Shown: in pieces, positions 44,821 to 53,152 of the stretch
How the letters are laid out: each line of letters starts with the position of its first letter
Numbering within the stretch: the first letter of the stretch is position 1
Assembly (NCBI RefSeq): GCF_000390185.1
Contig: NZ_AQHR01000085.1
Location: forward strand, 310,001 to 374,000
Direction of reading: 5' to 3'
Source: Lunatimonas lonarensis
GTDB taxonomy: Bacteria; Bacteroidota; Bacteroidia; Cytophagales; Cyclobacteriaceae
DNA: 64,000 bases
The notes under the pieces: generated by a model
What the model saw: the letters and a program-made list of their open reading frames with translations, nothing else
Database searches by the model: none
Told to the model about the DNA's origin: nothing
Translations under genes and position numbers: made by a program

Positions 44821-46611
44821 ATGAAAAAGTATATCCTTATTTGCCTTATGGCACTTGTTGCCCAGGCATGCGACGACACCTTCATGGATAGGTATCCGCG
44901 CACAGCGATTTCACCTGAGGAATTTTTCAAGTCCGAAGATGACCTTCGCCTATACGTAAATGGTCTGCTCTCCCTGCCCGGCATGGGTGAGTACCAAGCG
45001 GACCAAAGCAGCGACAACCTCGCCACTACTGCCGCAGTAGAGGTGAAAACGATCATGACCGGCACACCAAACTCCCAAAACATAACCGGAGGGTGGAACT
45101 GGGGCAGGCTTCGGAACATCAACTATTTCCTCGAATACATGGGCGGTGCCAATGCCTCGCCGGAAGCAAAAAACCACTACGAGGGACTTGCTCGCTATTA
45201 CCGGGCTGTATTTTACATGGGCATGGTAAAACGATTCTCCGACGTGCCCTGGTATGGATCGTTGCTCAATCCGCAGGACGAAGAGCTGTTTAAGGCTAGG
45301 GATCCAAGGCAGTACGTGATGGAACGGGTGATGGAAGACCTGGAATTTGCTGCAACCCACGTCAGGGAACAAGTACCATCCGGAACCCCCGGAAAATGGG
45401 CCGTGAAAACGTTCTACGCCAGAACCGCCTTGTATGAGGGCACTTTCCGAAAATACCATACGGAACTAAACCTTCAGCAAACGGCCAACGCCTTTTTGAC
45501 CAAAGCGAGAGATGTGGCCGGAGAAATCATCCAATCGGGCAAGTTTTCGCTTCATTCGACCGGAAATCCCCATGCCGACTATGCAGCGCTTTTCAGAAGC
45601 CTAAACCTGGTCGGCAATCCGGAGGTCATTCTTGTCAACCCTTTCGACATCAACCGGGACCGAAACAGCAACATCAACTTTACGGTGTTCGGAACCTATG
45701 AGCAATCGCCTTCCAGGGACTTGGTGCAGACCTACCTAATGGCAGATGGTTCACGGTTTACCGACCTGCCGAATTACCAGACGATGCAGTATGTTCAGGA
45801 ATTTGCCAACAGAGATCCACGCCTTTCGCAGACACTCGTCTATCCAGGATGGATCAGGCAGCCAGATCCTACGGCTTTTGTACCCTTGATGAACCGGAAC
45901 TTCACCGGCTATTTCCAGCAAAAAGGCTACAATAACACGGTCGACAACGTGGCAATCGGAAGCCTCGACTTTCCGGTGTACCGGTACGCCGAGGTTTTGC
46001 TCACCTTCGCGGAAGCAAAGGCGGAGCTTGGCGAAATCACCCAAGGCGATCTAGATGCTTCCATTAACTTGTTAAGGAACCGTGTCGCGATGCCACATTT
46101 AAACTTGGCCAGCGCCAACTCAAATCCTGACCCGGTACTTTCCGCCAAATACCCTTCCGTGACGGGACCCAATTCCGGCGTAATTTTGGAGATCCGAAGA
46201 GAACGACGGGTAGAGCTGGCTCTCGAGGGGTACCGCTTTGATGATCTGATGCGGTGGAAATCCGGAAAACTCCTTGAAAGTATCCCTGAAGGGATGTACT
46301 TCCCCGGCTTGGGCAAATACGACCTGACCGGAGATGGACACGAGGACATCATTCTCATCGGAAGGGATGCTGTCATTCCTCCCGATCCAAGTAAGGAACG
46401 TAACGCGTTGGGAACCATGCTGGTTTACTACCGTGCCGGTGAATTTGGCGAAAACGTTACCGTCTATCTCCGAAACGGCACCAACGGAGGAACGCTCGTG
46501 ACCGAGGTAACTCCGCGACGGTTTATCGATCCAAAGTTCTACTTCCGACCTATTCCGTTTCAGCAGGTAACATTGAATCCGAATCTTGAGCAGATTTTCG
46601 GATGGGAATAA
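44821..46611 (+). CDS. SusD/RagB family nutrient-binding outer-membrane lipoprotein
   Basis: 596 residues with a lipoprotein signal (LMALVAQACDD, Cys about 17). The SusD fold is visible as RNINYFLEYM and ARYYRAVFYMGMVKRFSDVPW with YLNRA-like TPR helices, VYRYAEVLLTFAEAKAELGE, and near the end IRRERRVELALEGYRFDDLM, the strongest SusD signature. It caps the SusC barrel and binds the imported ligand. Co-transcribed with susC; a strong terminator follows the stop. Confidence 0.95.
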   Translation: MKKYILICLMALVAQACDDTFMDRYPRTAISPEEFFKSEDDLRLYVNGLLSLPGMGEYQADQSSDNLATTAAVEVKTIMTGTPNSQNITGGWNWGRLRNINYFLEYMGGANASPEAKNHYEGLARYYRAVFYMGMVKRFSDVPWYGSLLNPQDEELFKARDPRQYVMERVMEDLEFAATHVREQVPSGTPGKWAVKTFYARTALYEGTFRKYHTELNLQQTANAFLTKARDVAGEIIQSGKFSLHSTGNPHADYAALFRSLNLVGNPEVILVNPFDINRDRNSNINFTVFGTYEQSPSRDLVQTYLMADGSRFTDLPNYQTMQYVQEFANRDPRLSQTLVYPGWIRQPDPTAFVPLMNRNFTGYFQQKGYNNTVDNVAIGSLDFPVYRYAEVLLTFAEAKAELGEITQGDLDASINLLRNRVAMPHLNLASANSNPDPVLSAKYPSVTGPNSGVILEIRRERRVELALEGYRFDDLMRWKSGKLLESIPEGMYFPGLGKYDLTGDGHEDIILIGRDAVIPPDPSKERNALGTMLVYYRAGEFGENVTVYLRNGTNGGTLVTEVTPRRFIDPKFYFRPIPFQQVTLNPNLEQIFGWE

Positions 46612-46621
46612 GTACCTTTAT

Positions 46622-46664
46622 GCGCCTCCTCTGGACAAAACCAGAGGAGGCGCTTTCTGTTTTT
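46622..46664 (+). terminator. rho-independent terminator of the susCD operon
   Basis: GCGCCTCCTCTGG and CCAGAGGAGGCGC form a perfect 13-bp stem with a 6-base loop, then TTTCTGTTTTT. It begins 11 bases after the SusD stop. Confidence 0.92.
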
Positions 46665-46790
46665 AACAAAAAATCGATTCGTTGAACAGCCACAAGAGGG
46701 GTTCACAAAAAAAGCTTGGTATCAACTCAAACCAACCTTTAGGTACGATCCCTTCATCTATACGCGCAGCGGCTAAAGCTTCTTATTACG

Positions 46791-48026
46791 ATGATAAATT
46801 ACCGATCTACCCTTGCCCTGATAGGGCTATTTTTGTGTCTAAGTGTTCAAAATCCATCTCACGGCCAGATACGAAAAACGCTGTTTATAATTTTGGATGG
46901 CATTCAGCGGGAGTTATTGGAGAAAAACCCCACCCCTTCAATCGATGAAATCAGCCAAAAGGGTGACTATATACATGCCCATGTCGGCGGCATGCGTGGA
47001 GGATACTCCGAAACCCCCACCATCTCGGCAGTAGGATACAACAGCCTGCTTACCGGCGTTTGGTACAACAAACACAACGTGAGGGACAACAGTATACGCC
47101 AGCCCAACTATAACTATTGGACTGTTTTTAGGTTTTTAAAGACAGCTTTCCCTCATAAAACAACGGCTGTTTATTCTACGTGGCTTGATAACAGAACCAA
47201 ATTGGTTGGCGAAAACCTACCCGAAACTGGCCATCTTCAGTTGGATTATCACTTCGATGGCATGGAGATAGACACATTGGGATTTCCGCACGACAATGAA
47301 AGCAAGTACATCCACGAAATCGACAAGCTCGTAGCGGCCTATGCCGCCAAGGACGTGTTGGAGAAGGGGCCAGATCTATCCTGGGTATATCTCCAGTATA
47401 CGGACGATATGGGCCACCGCTATGGCGTCAGTGAGCAAATGAACCACGCTATCAGGGAAGCTGACAAGCAGGTAGGGCTGATTTGGTCTGCGATCAAGGA
47501 AAGGGAAAAGCTGTATGGTGAAGAGTGGCTTCTACTGATCACTACGGATCATGGACGGGGCGAAGGCGGATTTGGCCATGGAGGGCAGTCCGATGCAGAG
47601 AGGGCTACGTGGATAGTCTCCAGTCAATCGCTCAATGAGAGGGCAGGGTCCATTCCCGGAGTAGTCGATCTGCTACCAACTATGGCAGACTTTATGGGCA
47701 TACCTATTCCCAAAAATCAAGCCATGGAAATCGACGGGATCTCCCTGCTCAAAAAACCTTATGCCGATCGACTCGAAGGCACGCTGGAAGGTGAACGCTT
47801 GCACCTGAAATGGCATGACTACGATAGCGGGCAGAAAGCCAAGGTGTGGATTACAACCGGAAACCAATTCAGATTTGGCAATTCGGATACCTATCGCCTT
47901 GTTGGAGAAGTTGAGCTGAGTGCAGAAAAGGTCGCCTTGGATCTGGGTACAATCTACCAAAACCTAAAAGTCGTGTTAGAATTGCCAAAAGGATATTGCA
48001 ACGTGTGGGTGAAAAACATTCCCTGA
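46791..48026 (+). CDS. alkaline phosphatase superfamily phosphodiesterase/nucleotide pyrophosphatase
   Basis: 411 residues. Signal peptide MINYRSTLALIGLFLCLSVQ with cleavage near SHG-QI. The metal sites of the superfamily are visible: ILDGIQRELL (Asp), TISAVGYNSLLTGVWYNKHN (nucleophile region, Ser/Thr), YLQYTDDMGHRYG (Asp and His), TTDHGRGEGGFGHGG (Asp-His and last His). This matches type I phosphodiesterase/pyrophosphatase enzymes. It lies after the susCD terminator with 180 bases for its own promoter, so it may supply ligands to SusCD without being co-transcribed. Substrate unknown. Confidence 0.85.
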   Translation: MINYRSTLALIGLFLCLSVQNPSHGQIRKTLFIILDGIQRELLEKNPTPSIDEISQKGDYIHAHVGGMRGGYSETPTISAVGYNSLLTGVWYNKHNVRDNSIRQPNYNYWTVFRFLKTAFPHKTTAVYSTWLDNRTKLVGENLPETGHLQLDYHFDGMEIDTLGFPHDNESKYIHEIDKLVAAYAAKDVLEKGPDLSWVYLQYTDDMGHRYGVSEQMNHAIREADKQVGLIWSAIKEREKLYGEEWLLLITTDHGRGEGGFGHGGQSDAERATWIVSSQSLNERAGSIPGVVDLLPTMADFMGIPIPKNQAMEIDGISLLKKPYADRLEGTLEGERLHLKWHDYDSGQKAKVWITTGNQFRFGNSDTYRLVGEVELSAEKVALDLGTIYQNLKVVLELPKGYCNVWVKNIP

Positions 48027-48036
48027 GGTAATCAAA

Positions 48037-48073
48037 CCATAGACTGGGCTGAAACATCCTGCCCGGTCTATGG
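48037..48073 (+). terminator. hairpin after the phosphodiesterase gene
   Basis: CCATAGACTGGGC and GCCCGGTCTATGG pair along 13 bp with one G-T wobble and an 11-base loop, starting 10 bases after the stop. No T-run follows, so it is a weaker or factor-assisted terminator. Confidence 0.6.
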
Positions 48074-48164
48074 ACTCAGGTACCTGTCGCAGTCAAAAAC
48101 AAGGTGCAGGCAGATCACAATTCCTATGAAAAGAGACAAAGGCAGCCTAAATCACTGAACACCA

Positions 48165-48350
48165 TCAATCTAAGATAAACACATCATTCACAGCCAGTTT
48201 GAAATCAATCAGATTCACTTCCTCTCCCGGTAGATATACCCGGATTTCCGAATACCTTCCTTCTTTCGAATTTGAATAAACCTCCACCCGATTGTTTTCC
48301 AATAAAGAACGAACCTGGCACCGCTCCACGCAAGGCAAGCCCCTACTTAT
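48165..48350 (-). pseudogene. 3' remnant of a decayed gene
   Basis: A minus-strand frame of about 61 codons runs from an upstream TAA at 48351 to a TGA at 48165 without an ATG. The translation is strongly protein-like: CQVRSLLENNRVEVYSNSK, then EGRYSEIRVYLPGEEVNL, then IDFKLAVNDVFILD. The strand pattern resembles the C-terminal beta-sandwich of some secreted hydrolases, but I cannot name a family. The 479 bases 48027-48505 otherwise contain the hairpin at 48037 and the ferritin promoter region. Confidence 0.55.
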
Positions 48351-48442
48351 TTAAACTTAATCCAAACAAACAGAATATTATAGCATTTATTTTAATGATA
48401 CCAATTCTAAATACTGAAAAATAAGATACTACACGGAACTTA

Positions 48443-48460
48443 TAACCAAAAATTTGGTTA
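48443..48460. promoter_or_regulatory. palindrome in the ferritin promoter region
   Basis: TAACCAAA and TTTGGTTA are perfect 8-bp inverted arms around AA, 45 bases before the ferritin ATG. The form recalls iron-dependent DtxR/IdeR-type operators more than a Fur box. A candidate binding site for an iron or redox regulator. Confidence 0.5.
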
Positions 48461-48505
48461 CAATTGTATGTGAATAGATAATCCATACTCCTAACCCGAA
48501 TAGTA

Positions 48506-49054
48506 ATGTTTATGAAAACAGCAGAAAAAGAAATCGTAACGCTAAAGCGTTCGTTATTGGTAGATACCGAAAAAAAACTGAATAAGCAGATTGAAATGGA
48601 AGGAAGATCCTCTGCCTATTACCTTTCAATGGCGTCTTGGTGCGAGATGATGGGGTTCAGCAACTCTGCAAAGTTTCTCTATGATCACGCAGACGAGGAA
48701 CGCCAACATATGCTCAAACTCTTTAAGTACATCAACGATGCGGGTGGACATGCCATCCAACCGGAAATAACCGGGATCAGACATAATTTCAACTCGTTGC
48801 GTGAGATTTTCGAATTGATATTAGAGCATGAAATTGAAGTAACCAAATCCATCAACACCATCGTAGACCACTGCTTTATGGTAAAAGATTTCGCAACATT
48901 CAGCTTTATGCAGTGGTATGTGACCGAACAGCGGGAAGAAGAAACCGTTGCCAGACGTGCGCTGGAACTCTTCGATATCATCGGAGAAGAAGGTATCGGT
49001 CTATGGACCATTGACCAAGAGTTGGGCAAGTTGCATGCTTCCATCGAGGAATAA
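48506..49054 (+). CDS. ferritin
   Basis: 182 residues of the four-helix ferritin fold; a second ATG at 48512 gives the same protein less two residues. Ferroxidase-site residues are seen as the Glu in KQIEMEGRSSAYYLSMA, EERQHMLKL (Glu and His), the Glu in LEHEIEVTKSIN and EQREEETVARRAL. It stores iron as ferrihydrite in 24-mers in the cytoplasm. Monocistronic: palindrome upstream, good terminator downstream. Confidence 0.92.
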   Translation: MFMKTAEKEIVTLKRSLLVDTEKKLNKQIEMEGRSSAYYLSMASWCEMMGFSNSAKFLYDHADEERQHMLKLFKYINDAGGHAIQPEITGIRHNFNSLREIFELILEHEIEVTKSINTIVDHCFMVKDFATFSFMQWYVTEQREEETVARRALELFDIIGEEGIGLWTIDQELGKLHASIEE

Positions 49055-49080
49055 TTTCCAACTAGCTATACTTTATAAAG

Positions 49081-49114
49081 AACCGGTCGGCCATTCAAGC
49101 TGTCCGGTTTTTTT
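49081..49114 (+). terminator. rho-independent terminator of the ferritin gene
   Basis: AACCGG and CCGGTT pair across a loop with a further GC/GC pair inside, then a seven-base T-run. It begins 26 bases past the ferritin stop and 16 bases before the convergent gene's end. Confidence 0.85.
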
Positions 49115-49129
49115 GTCTTCTGCTGCTGT

Positions 49130-50362
49130 CTACTCACCGGATTTAAGGGGCATTTTCGGTTTTATAAACACTACTACCGGATTATCCTCCCTGCCTACTG
49201 TTCCCAACCCCGGAACATCTACTTGCTTTTCTTTCATGGCATAAGCCGGAGAAACCACCTCTACGAGATCTCCATTGAAATACACCGGATGGCTGATGCC
49301 GTTGGAGTAGGAACATAGGTAAAGCGTTTCCGGAAATGACGTAAGGTCATTTATTAAATTCCGTGTATGAACTACCGTAGCGTTGCTGTTGAATTTGAGA
49401 AATTGGTGAACATGGATGTGCCCTCCCCTGTCCTTATAATTATAAGTTATCGCCAGTAATTTTTCATTGCTAAAATTCAAAACTGGAAAAGAGGCCAATC
49501 CCCTACCCTCCTCATTGCTATACAAAAAATCCATTTGCTCGCGGGTACTTTTTAATCCCCACGAAGGATCCACTCCCTTTTCGCCGAAATCCACCATGAG
49601 AAACGAAGAAACACCCCCCTCAGACAAGTGGTAAAAACGGTTATCAAACATCCTTGAGAAAAACAGCTCTCCTTTGTCGTTTGTAGAAAAGCTTTCCGAA
49701 TTGGCAGTGTAATAAGAACCCTCGGTTTGGATTCGCTTTTCAAAAAACAACGCGGGCTTCATACTCTGCATATCCACCACGACTAGATCTGCATTGGTAA
49801 ACTCATCGTTGACTTCGTTATCCATCTGCTGTGCAGAAAAATAATACCACCTTCCGCTATGGTCCCTCCTCAAGGAATTGGCTTGAGGGAGAAAAACCGG
49901 GATTTCTTCCAGTAACTCAAAGCTCAAATTGGAAAACCGAAGGATCCTCGATCGGCTGCCCCGAAACTCAAACACGTCAATAAACGACTCATCCTCATCC
50001 ACCAGTACATGCTGCATGTTTTGATACTCCCCTGGACCCTCTCCCAATTGTGCCAATTTACCGATATACTTTCCTTGATGATCAAAGACAAAAACGGCTT
50101 TGAGAACCCGATCCACTGCGTAGATGTAATTTTGCCGGATTATAACCTCCCGCACATTCACCAACATACTTTCCGGTTCGTTTTCCAACGCCACATATCG
50201 GATTTCAGTAGCAAACTCCGAGAGAGGCGTATTCTCCATGGCATGATCGGGATCCAGTGCCAACACTTCCGTCGATGTATTCGGATTTTGCCGGCATGCG
50301 ATCACTAGGAAAGCGGACAGAATCCCAACTACCAACCTTACATACCCTTTCAATGCGATCAT
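49130..50362 (-). CDS. 6-bladed beta-propeller lipoprotein
   Basis: 410 residues. Signal with lipobox FLVIACRQ (Cys about 23). EIRYVALENEPESMLVNV, then FVFDHQGKYIGKLAQLGEGPG with the following EYQ, are hallmarks of the Bacteroidota 6-bladed propeller lipoproteins, followed by further blades. Function of the family is unknown. The gene is convergent with ferritin and divergent from rsmE. Confidence 0.85.
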   Translation of the reverse strand: MIALKGYVRLVVGILSAFLVIACRQNPNTSTEVLALDPDHAMENTPLSEFATEIRYVALENEPESMLVNVREVIIRQNYIYAVDRVLKAVFVFDHQGKYIGKLAQLGEGPGEYQNMQHVLVDEDESFIDVFEFRGSRSRILRFSNLSFELLEEIPVFLPQANSLRRDHSGRWYYFSAQQMDNEVNDEFTNADLVVVDMQSMKPALFFEKRIQTEGSYYTANSESFSTNDKGELFFSRMFDNRFYHLSEGGVSSFLMVDFGEKGVDPSWGLKSTREQMDFLYSNEEGRGLASFPVLNFSNEKLLAITYNYKDRGGHIHVHQFLKFNSNATVVHTRNLINDLTSFPETLYLCSYSNGISHPVYFNGDLVEVVSPAYAMKEKQVDVPGLGTVGREDNPVVVFIKPKMPLKSGE

Positions 50363-50418
50363 GCGTATTTTGGATTAAGTTATCAAAGTATGTATCTTCG
50401 TTTCAACTAACAAACTAC

Positions 50419-51150
50419 ATGCAGCTTTTTTTTCAAAAAGAAATCAAGGGAGACAACCTCGTCCTAGACCCCGACGAATCCAAACACCTGGCCCGGGTGC
50501 TGCGAAAGCATATTGGAGATTTGGTGTATTTCACCAATGGCAAGGGTTCGTTATTTACCTGCAAGATCCAAGACAACCACCCCAAAAAAGCCGTGTTGCA
50601 AATTGTAGAAGAAGAGTTCGTCCCTCAGGATAAACATTACATCCACCTGGCCATTGCACCTACAAAAAGCCCTGACCGTATGGAGTGGATGATGGAAAAA
50701 ATCACCGAAATCGGTGTGCAGGAAGTGACATTCATCCGATCCGAAAATTCGGAAAAGGACCAAATCAACTACGAACGCATCTACAAAAAAACTGTCAATG
50801 CCTGCAAGCAGAGTTTTCAGACTTGGCTTCCCGAAGTCCACGAGGTCCGAAGCTTCGAGGAGTTTATCCATGATAAAAACTGGATTAATTTCCAACGGTT
50901 CATCTGTTTTGTGGATGAGAATATTCCACTGCATCTCGTACAGCAGGCCAAACCGGAGCAGTCCTATTTGGTGTTGGTAGGCCCCGAAGGCGATTTTGCG
51001 CCTAGAGAAATTCAGGAAGCTGTTGCCCAAGGATTTACACCCTGCTCCCTGGGTAAAAATCGCCTTAGGACCGAAACCGCCGGCCTTGCCGTGGTTCACA
51101 GCCTGCAGTTGGTAAATACTTTGTTGGCCCAACAAAATGCCCAAAGCTAA
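50419..51150 (+). CDS. rsmE: 16S rRNA (uracil1498-N3)-methyltransferase
   Basis: 243 residues from the ATG at 50419; the frame stays open further upstream but that part overlaps the divergent gene. N-terminal PUA-like domain (about 1-70, [18 protein letters not shown]) and C-terminal SPOUT knot with [15 protein letters not shown] and [13 protein letters not shown], which bind S-adenosylmethionine. Methylates U1498 in the decoding region of 16S rRNA. The only clear housekeeping gene in this part of the window. Confidence 0.95.
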   Translation: MQLFFQKEIKGDNLVLDPDESKHLARVLRKHIGDLVYFTNGKGSLFTCKIQDNHPKKAVLQIVEEEFVPQDKHYIHLAIAPTKSPDRMEWMMEKITEIGVQEVTFIRSENSEKDQINYERIYKKTVNACKQSFQTWLPEVHEVRSFEEFIHDKNWINFQRFICFVDENIPLHLVQQAKPEQSYLVLVGPEGDFAPREIQEAVAQGFTPCSLGKNRLRTETAGLAVVHSLQLVNTLLAQQNAQS

Positions 51151-51203
51151 CCACTTCTACGCAGCCACATTTATTACCTATGTCGTTTTATAGTTCCAAT
51201 TTC

Positions 51204-53081
51204 ATGAAATTAGTCCAAATACACCTTATAGCCCTCCTGATATGCCTTTCGGTATATTCCCAAGCACAGGAAACCGATATCCTACATCAACTAGCGGAGA
51301 TTGCCGTTATAGATCAAAAGGTGATGATGCCGATGCGCGATGGCGTACGTCTGGCCACCGACATTTACCGACCCAAAACCGACCAGCCAGTACCTATTAT
51401 TTTTTCCAGGACTCCGTATAACTTCAACACCTACCGGGATGGTGAGTTGGTCACACGAACGCTGGAAACCGCTTATCAGGCAGTCAAACGCGGTTACGCC
51501 TATGTAGTTCAAAACGAACGGGGCAGGTTCTTTTCAGAGGGAGAATGGGATATTCTTGGTACGCCGCTTACCGACGGCTACGACGCCTTTTCCTGGATGG
51601 CAGAACAGGCTTGGAGCAACGGCAAAATAGGTACTCTAGGTTGTTCCTCCACTGCCGAATGGCAGATGGCGGTGGCCGCGATGGACCATCCTGCCCACGC
51701 CGCGATGATTCCTCAAGGTTATGGCGCTGGAGTGGGGCGTATAGGAGACTACTACGAGCAGGGCAACTGGTACCGGGGAGGTGCCACGCAGATGCTATTC
51801 ATTGCTTGGCTGTATAGCACCCAACACGACCCCATGGCTCCCAAACTGCCCGATGGTATCGAACAAAAAGACCTGCTGCGTTTGCAGCGTTTTTACGATA
51901 TGGCTCCTAGATACCCCCGGGTAGACTGGTCAGAGGGACTTGCCCACCTTCCTGTAAAGGATATTATCAAAAACGCACAAGGGCCCGAAGGAATTTTTGA
52001 GGAAATGGTGACCCGAAAGCCCAACGATCCCAAATGGTACGAGGGCGGACTTTACCACGACGATATGGACTTTGGGGTGCCCAGCTTCTGGTTTGTTTCC
52101 TGGTACGATGTAGCCAGCAGTCCCAATTTGGCACTGTTTAACCACGTACGTGAAAAAGCATCCGACCCCCAGATTCGGGACAACCAGTACTTGGTGATTG
52201 CTCCTACCCTGCATTGCGCATTCACACGGGCCACGGAAAACACACTAGTCGGCGAGCGAAGCATGGGCGACGCCCGGTTGGACTACGATGCGCTGGTCTA
52301 CGGATGGTTTGACTATTGGCTAAAAGAAGAAAAGAATGGGATCACCGAAACCCTTCCTCGGGTAAAATATTTCACCATGGGCTCTAATAAATGGCAGGAA
52401 TCCGAGACTTGGCCACCCGCCAATGCGGAAATGACCACCTATTACCTGGACAGCAAGGGCCGTGCGAATACCCGAAATGGAGACGGCATACTTACTCCCA
52501 AACGCCCCAACAGAGATAGCCCTGATAGCTTTACCTACGACCCCATGAACCCTGTCACTTCGTACGGAGGTAATGTTTGCTGCACGGGTACCGCCATACA
52601 AGGAGGTTCCTTCGATCAGCAGGAAATGGAGCTGCGGGAGGATATGTTGGTGTATACCTCCGAGCCCCTAGCCGAAGGAGTGGAGATAAGTGGCTTTATT
52701 GAATCCACGCTTTACCTTTCATCGGATGTGAAGGATACCGATGTCACGATCAAGCTGATCGACGTATATCCGGACGGCCGTGCATACAACTTGGACGAAA
52801 CCATTCAGCGGGTCCGCTATCGGGAAGGGTATGGAAAGGAAGTCTTTATGGAAGAGGGGCAGGTGTATGAGGTAAAACTGACCCCCATGTCTACCAGCAA
52901 CTATTTTGACAAAGGACACCAGATACGGATCGAGGTCTCCAGCTCAAACTTCCCCCGATTTGATCGCAACCTGAATACCGGCGGCAATAACTACGACGAA
53001 ACGGAGGGGGTAATCGCCAACAACAAAATCCACCACTCGCGTCGCTATCCCAGCAGTATAACATTACCCATTATACGATAA
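51204..53081 (+). CDS. CocE/NonD (S15) family hydrolase, secreted
   Basis: 625 residues from the ATG at 51204, which begins the signal ([20 protein letters not shown]); an ATG at 51180 would add eight residues. N-terminal alpha/beta hydrolase with [17 protein letters not shown], the nucleophile motif [10 protein letters not shown], later Asp in FVSWYDV and His in APTLHCAF; C-terminal jelly-roll domain (about 400-625) as in alpha-amino acid ester hydrolases and X-Pro dipeptidyl peptidases. Acts on acyl esters or N-terminal dipeptides outside the cytoplasm. A terminator separates it from the next gene, another acylase. Confidence 0.9.
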   Translation: MKLVQIHLIALLICLSVYSQAQETDILHQLAEIAVIDQKVMMPMRDGVRLATDIYRPKTDQPVPIIFSRTPYNFNTYRDGELVTRTLETAYQAVKRGYAYVVQNERGRFFSEGEWDILGTPLTDGYDAFSWMAEQAWSNGKIGTLGCSSTAEWQMAVAAMDHPAHAAMIPQGYGAGVGRIGDYYEQGNWYRGGATQMLFIAWLYSTQHDPMAPKLPDGIEQKDLLRLQRFYDMAPRYPRVDWSEGLAHLPVKDIIKNAQGPEGIFEEMVTRKPNDPKWYEGGLYHDDMDFGVPSFWFVSWYDVASSPNLALFNHVREKASDPQIRDNQYLVIAPTLHCAFTRATENTLVGERSMGDARLDYDALVYGWFDYWLKEEKNGITETLPRVKYFTMGSNKWQESETWPPANAEMTTYYLDSKGRANTRNGDGILTPKRPNRDSPDSFTYDPMNPVTSYGGNVCCTGTAIQGGSFDQQEMELREDMLVYTSEPLAEGVEISGFIESTLYLSSDVKDTDVTIKLIDVYPDGRAYNLDETIQRVRYREGYGKEVFMEEGQVYEVKLTPMSTSNYFDKGHQIRIEVSSSNFPRFDRNLNTGGNNYDETEGVIANNKIHHSRRYPSSITLPIIR

Positions 53082-53085
53082 CCGG

Positions 53086-53128
53086 AAAAGCCAGACCCTA
53101 TCGATTCGGGGTTTGGCTTTTCGCTTTT
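53086..53128 (+). terminator. terminator after the CocE/S15 hydrolase gene
   Basis: AAAAGCCA and TGGCTTTT pair, with an inner ACCC/GGGT after one unpaired base on each side, giving a stable hairpin, then CGCTTTT. It begins five bases after the stop. Confidence 0.85.
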
Positions 53129-53152
53129 ACTTACACCAAAACCACTTCAACC

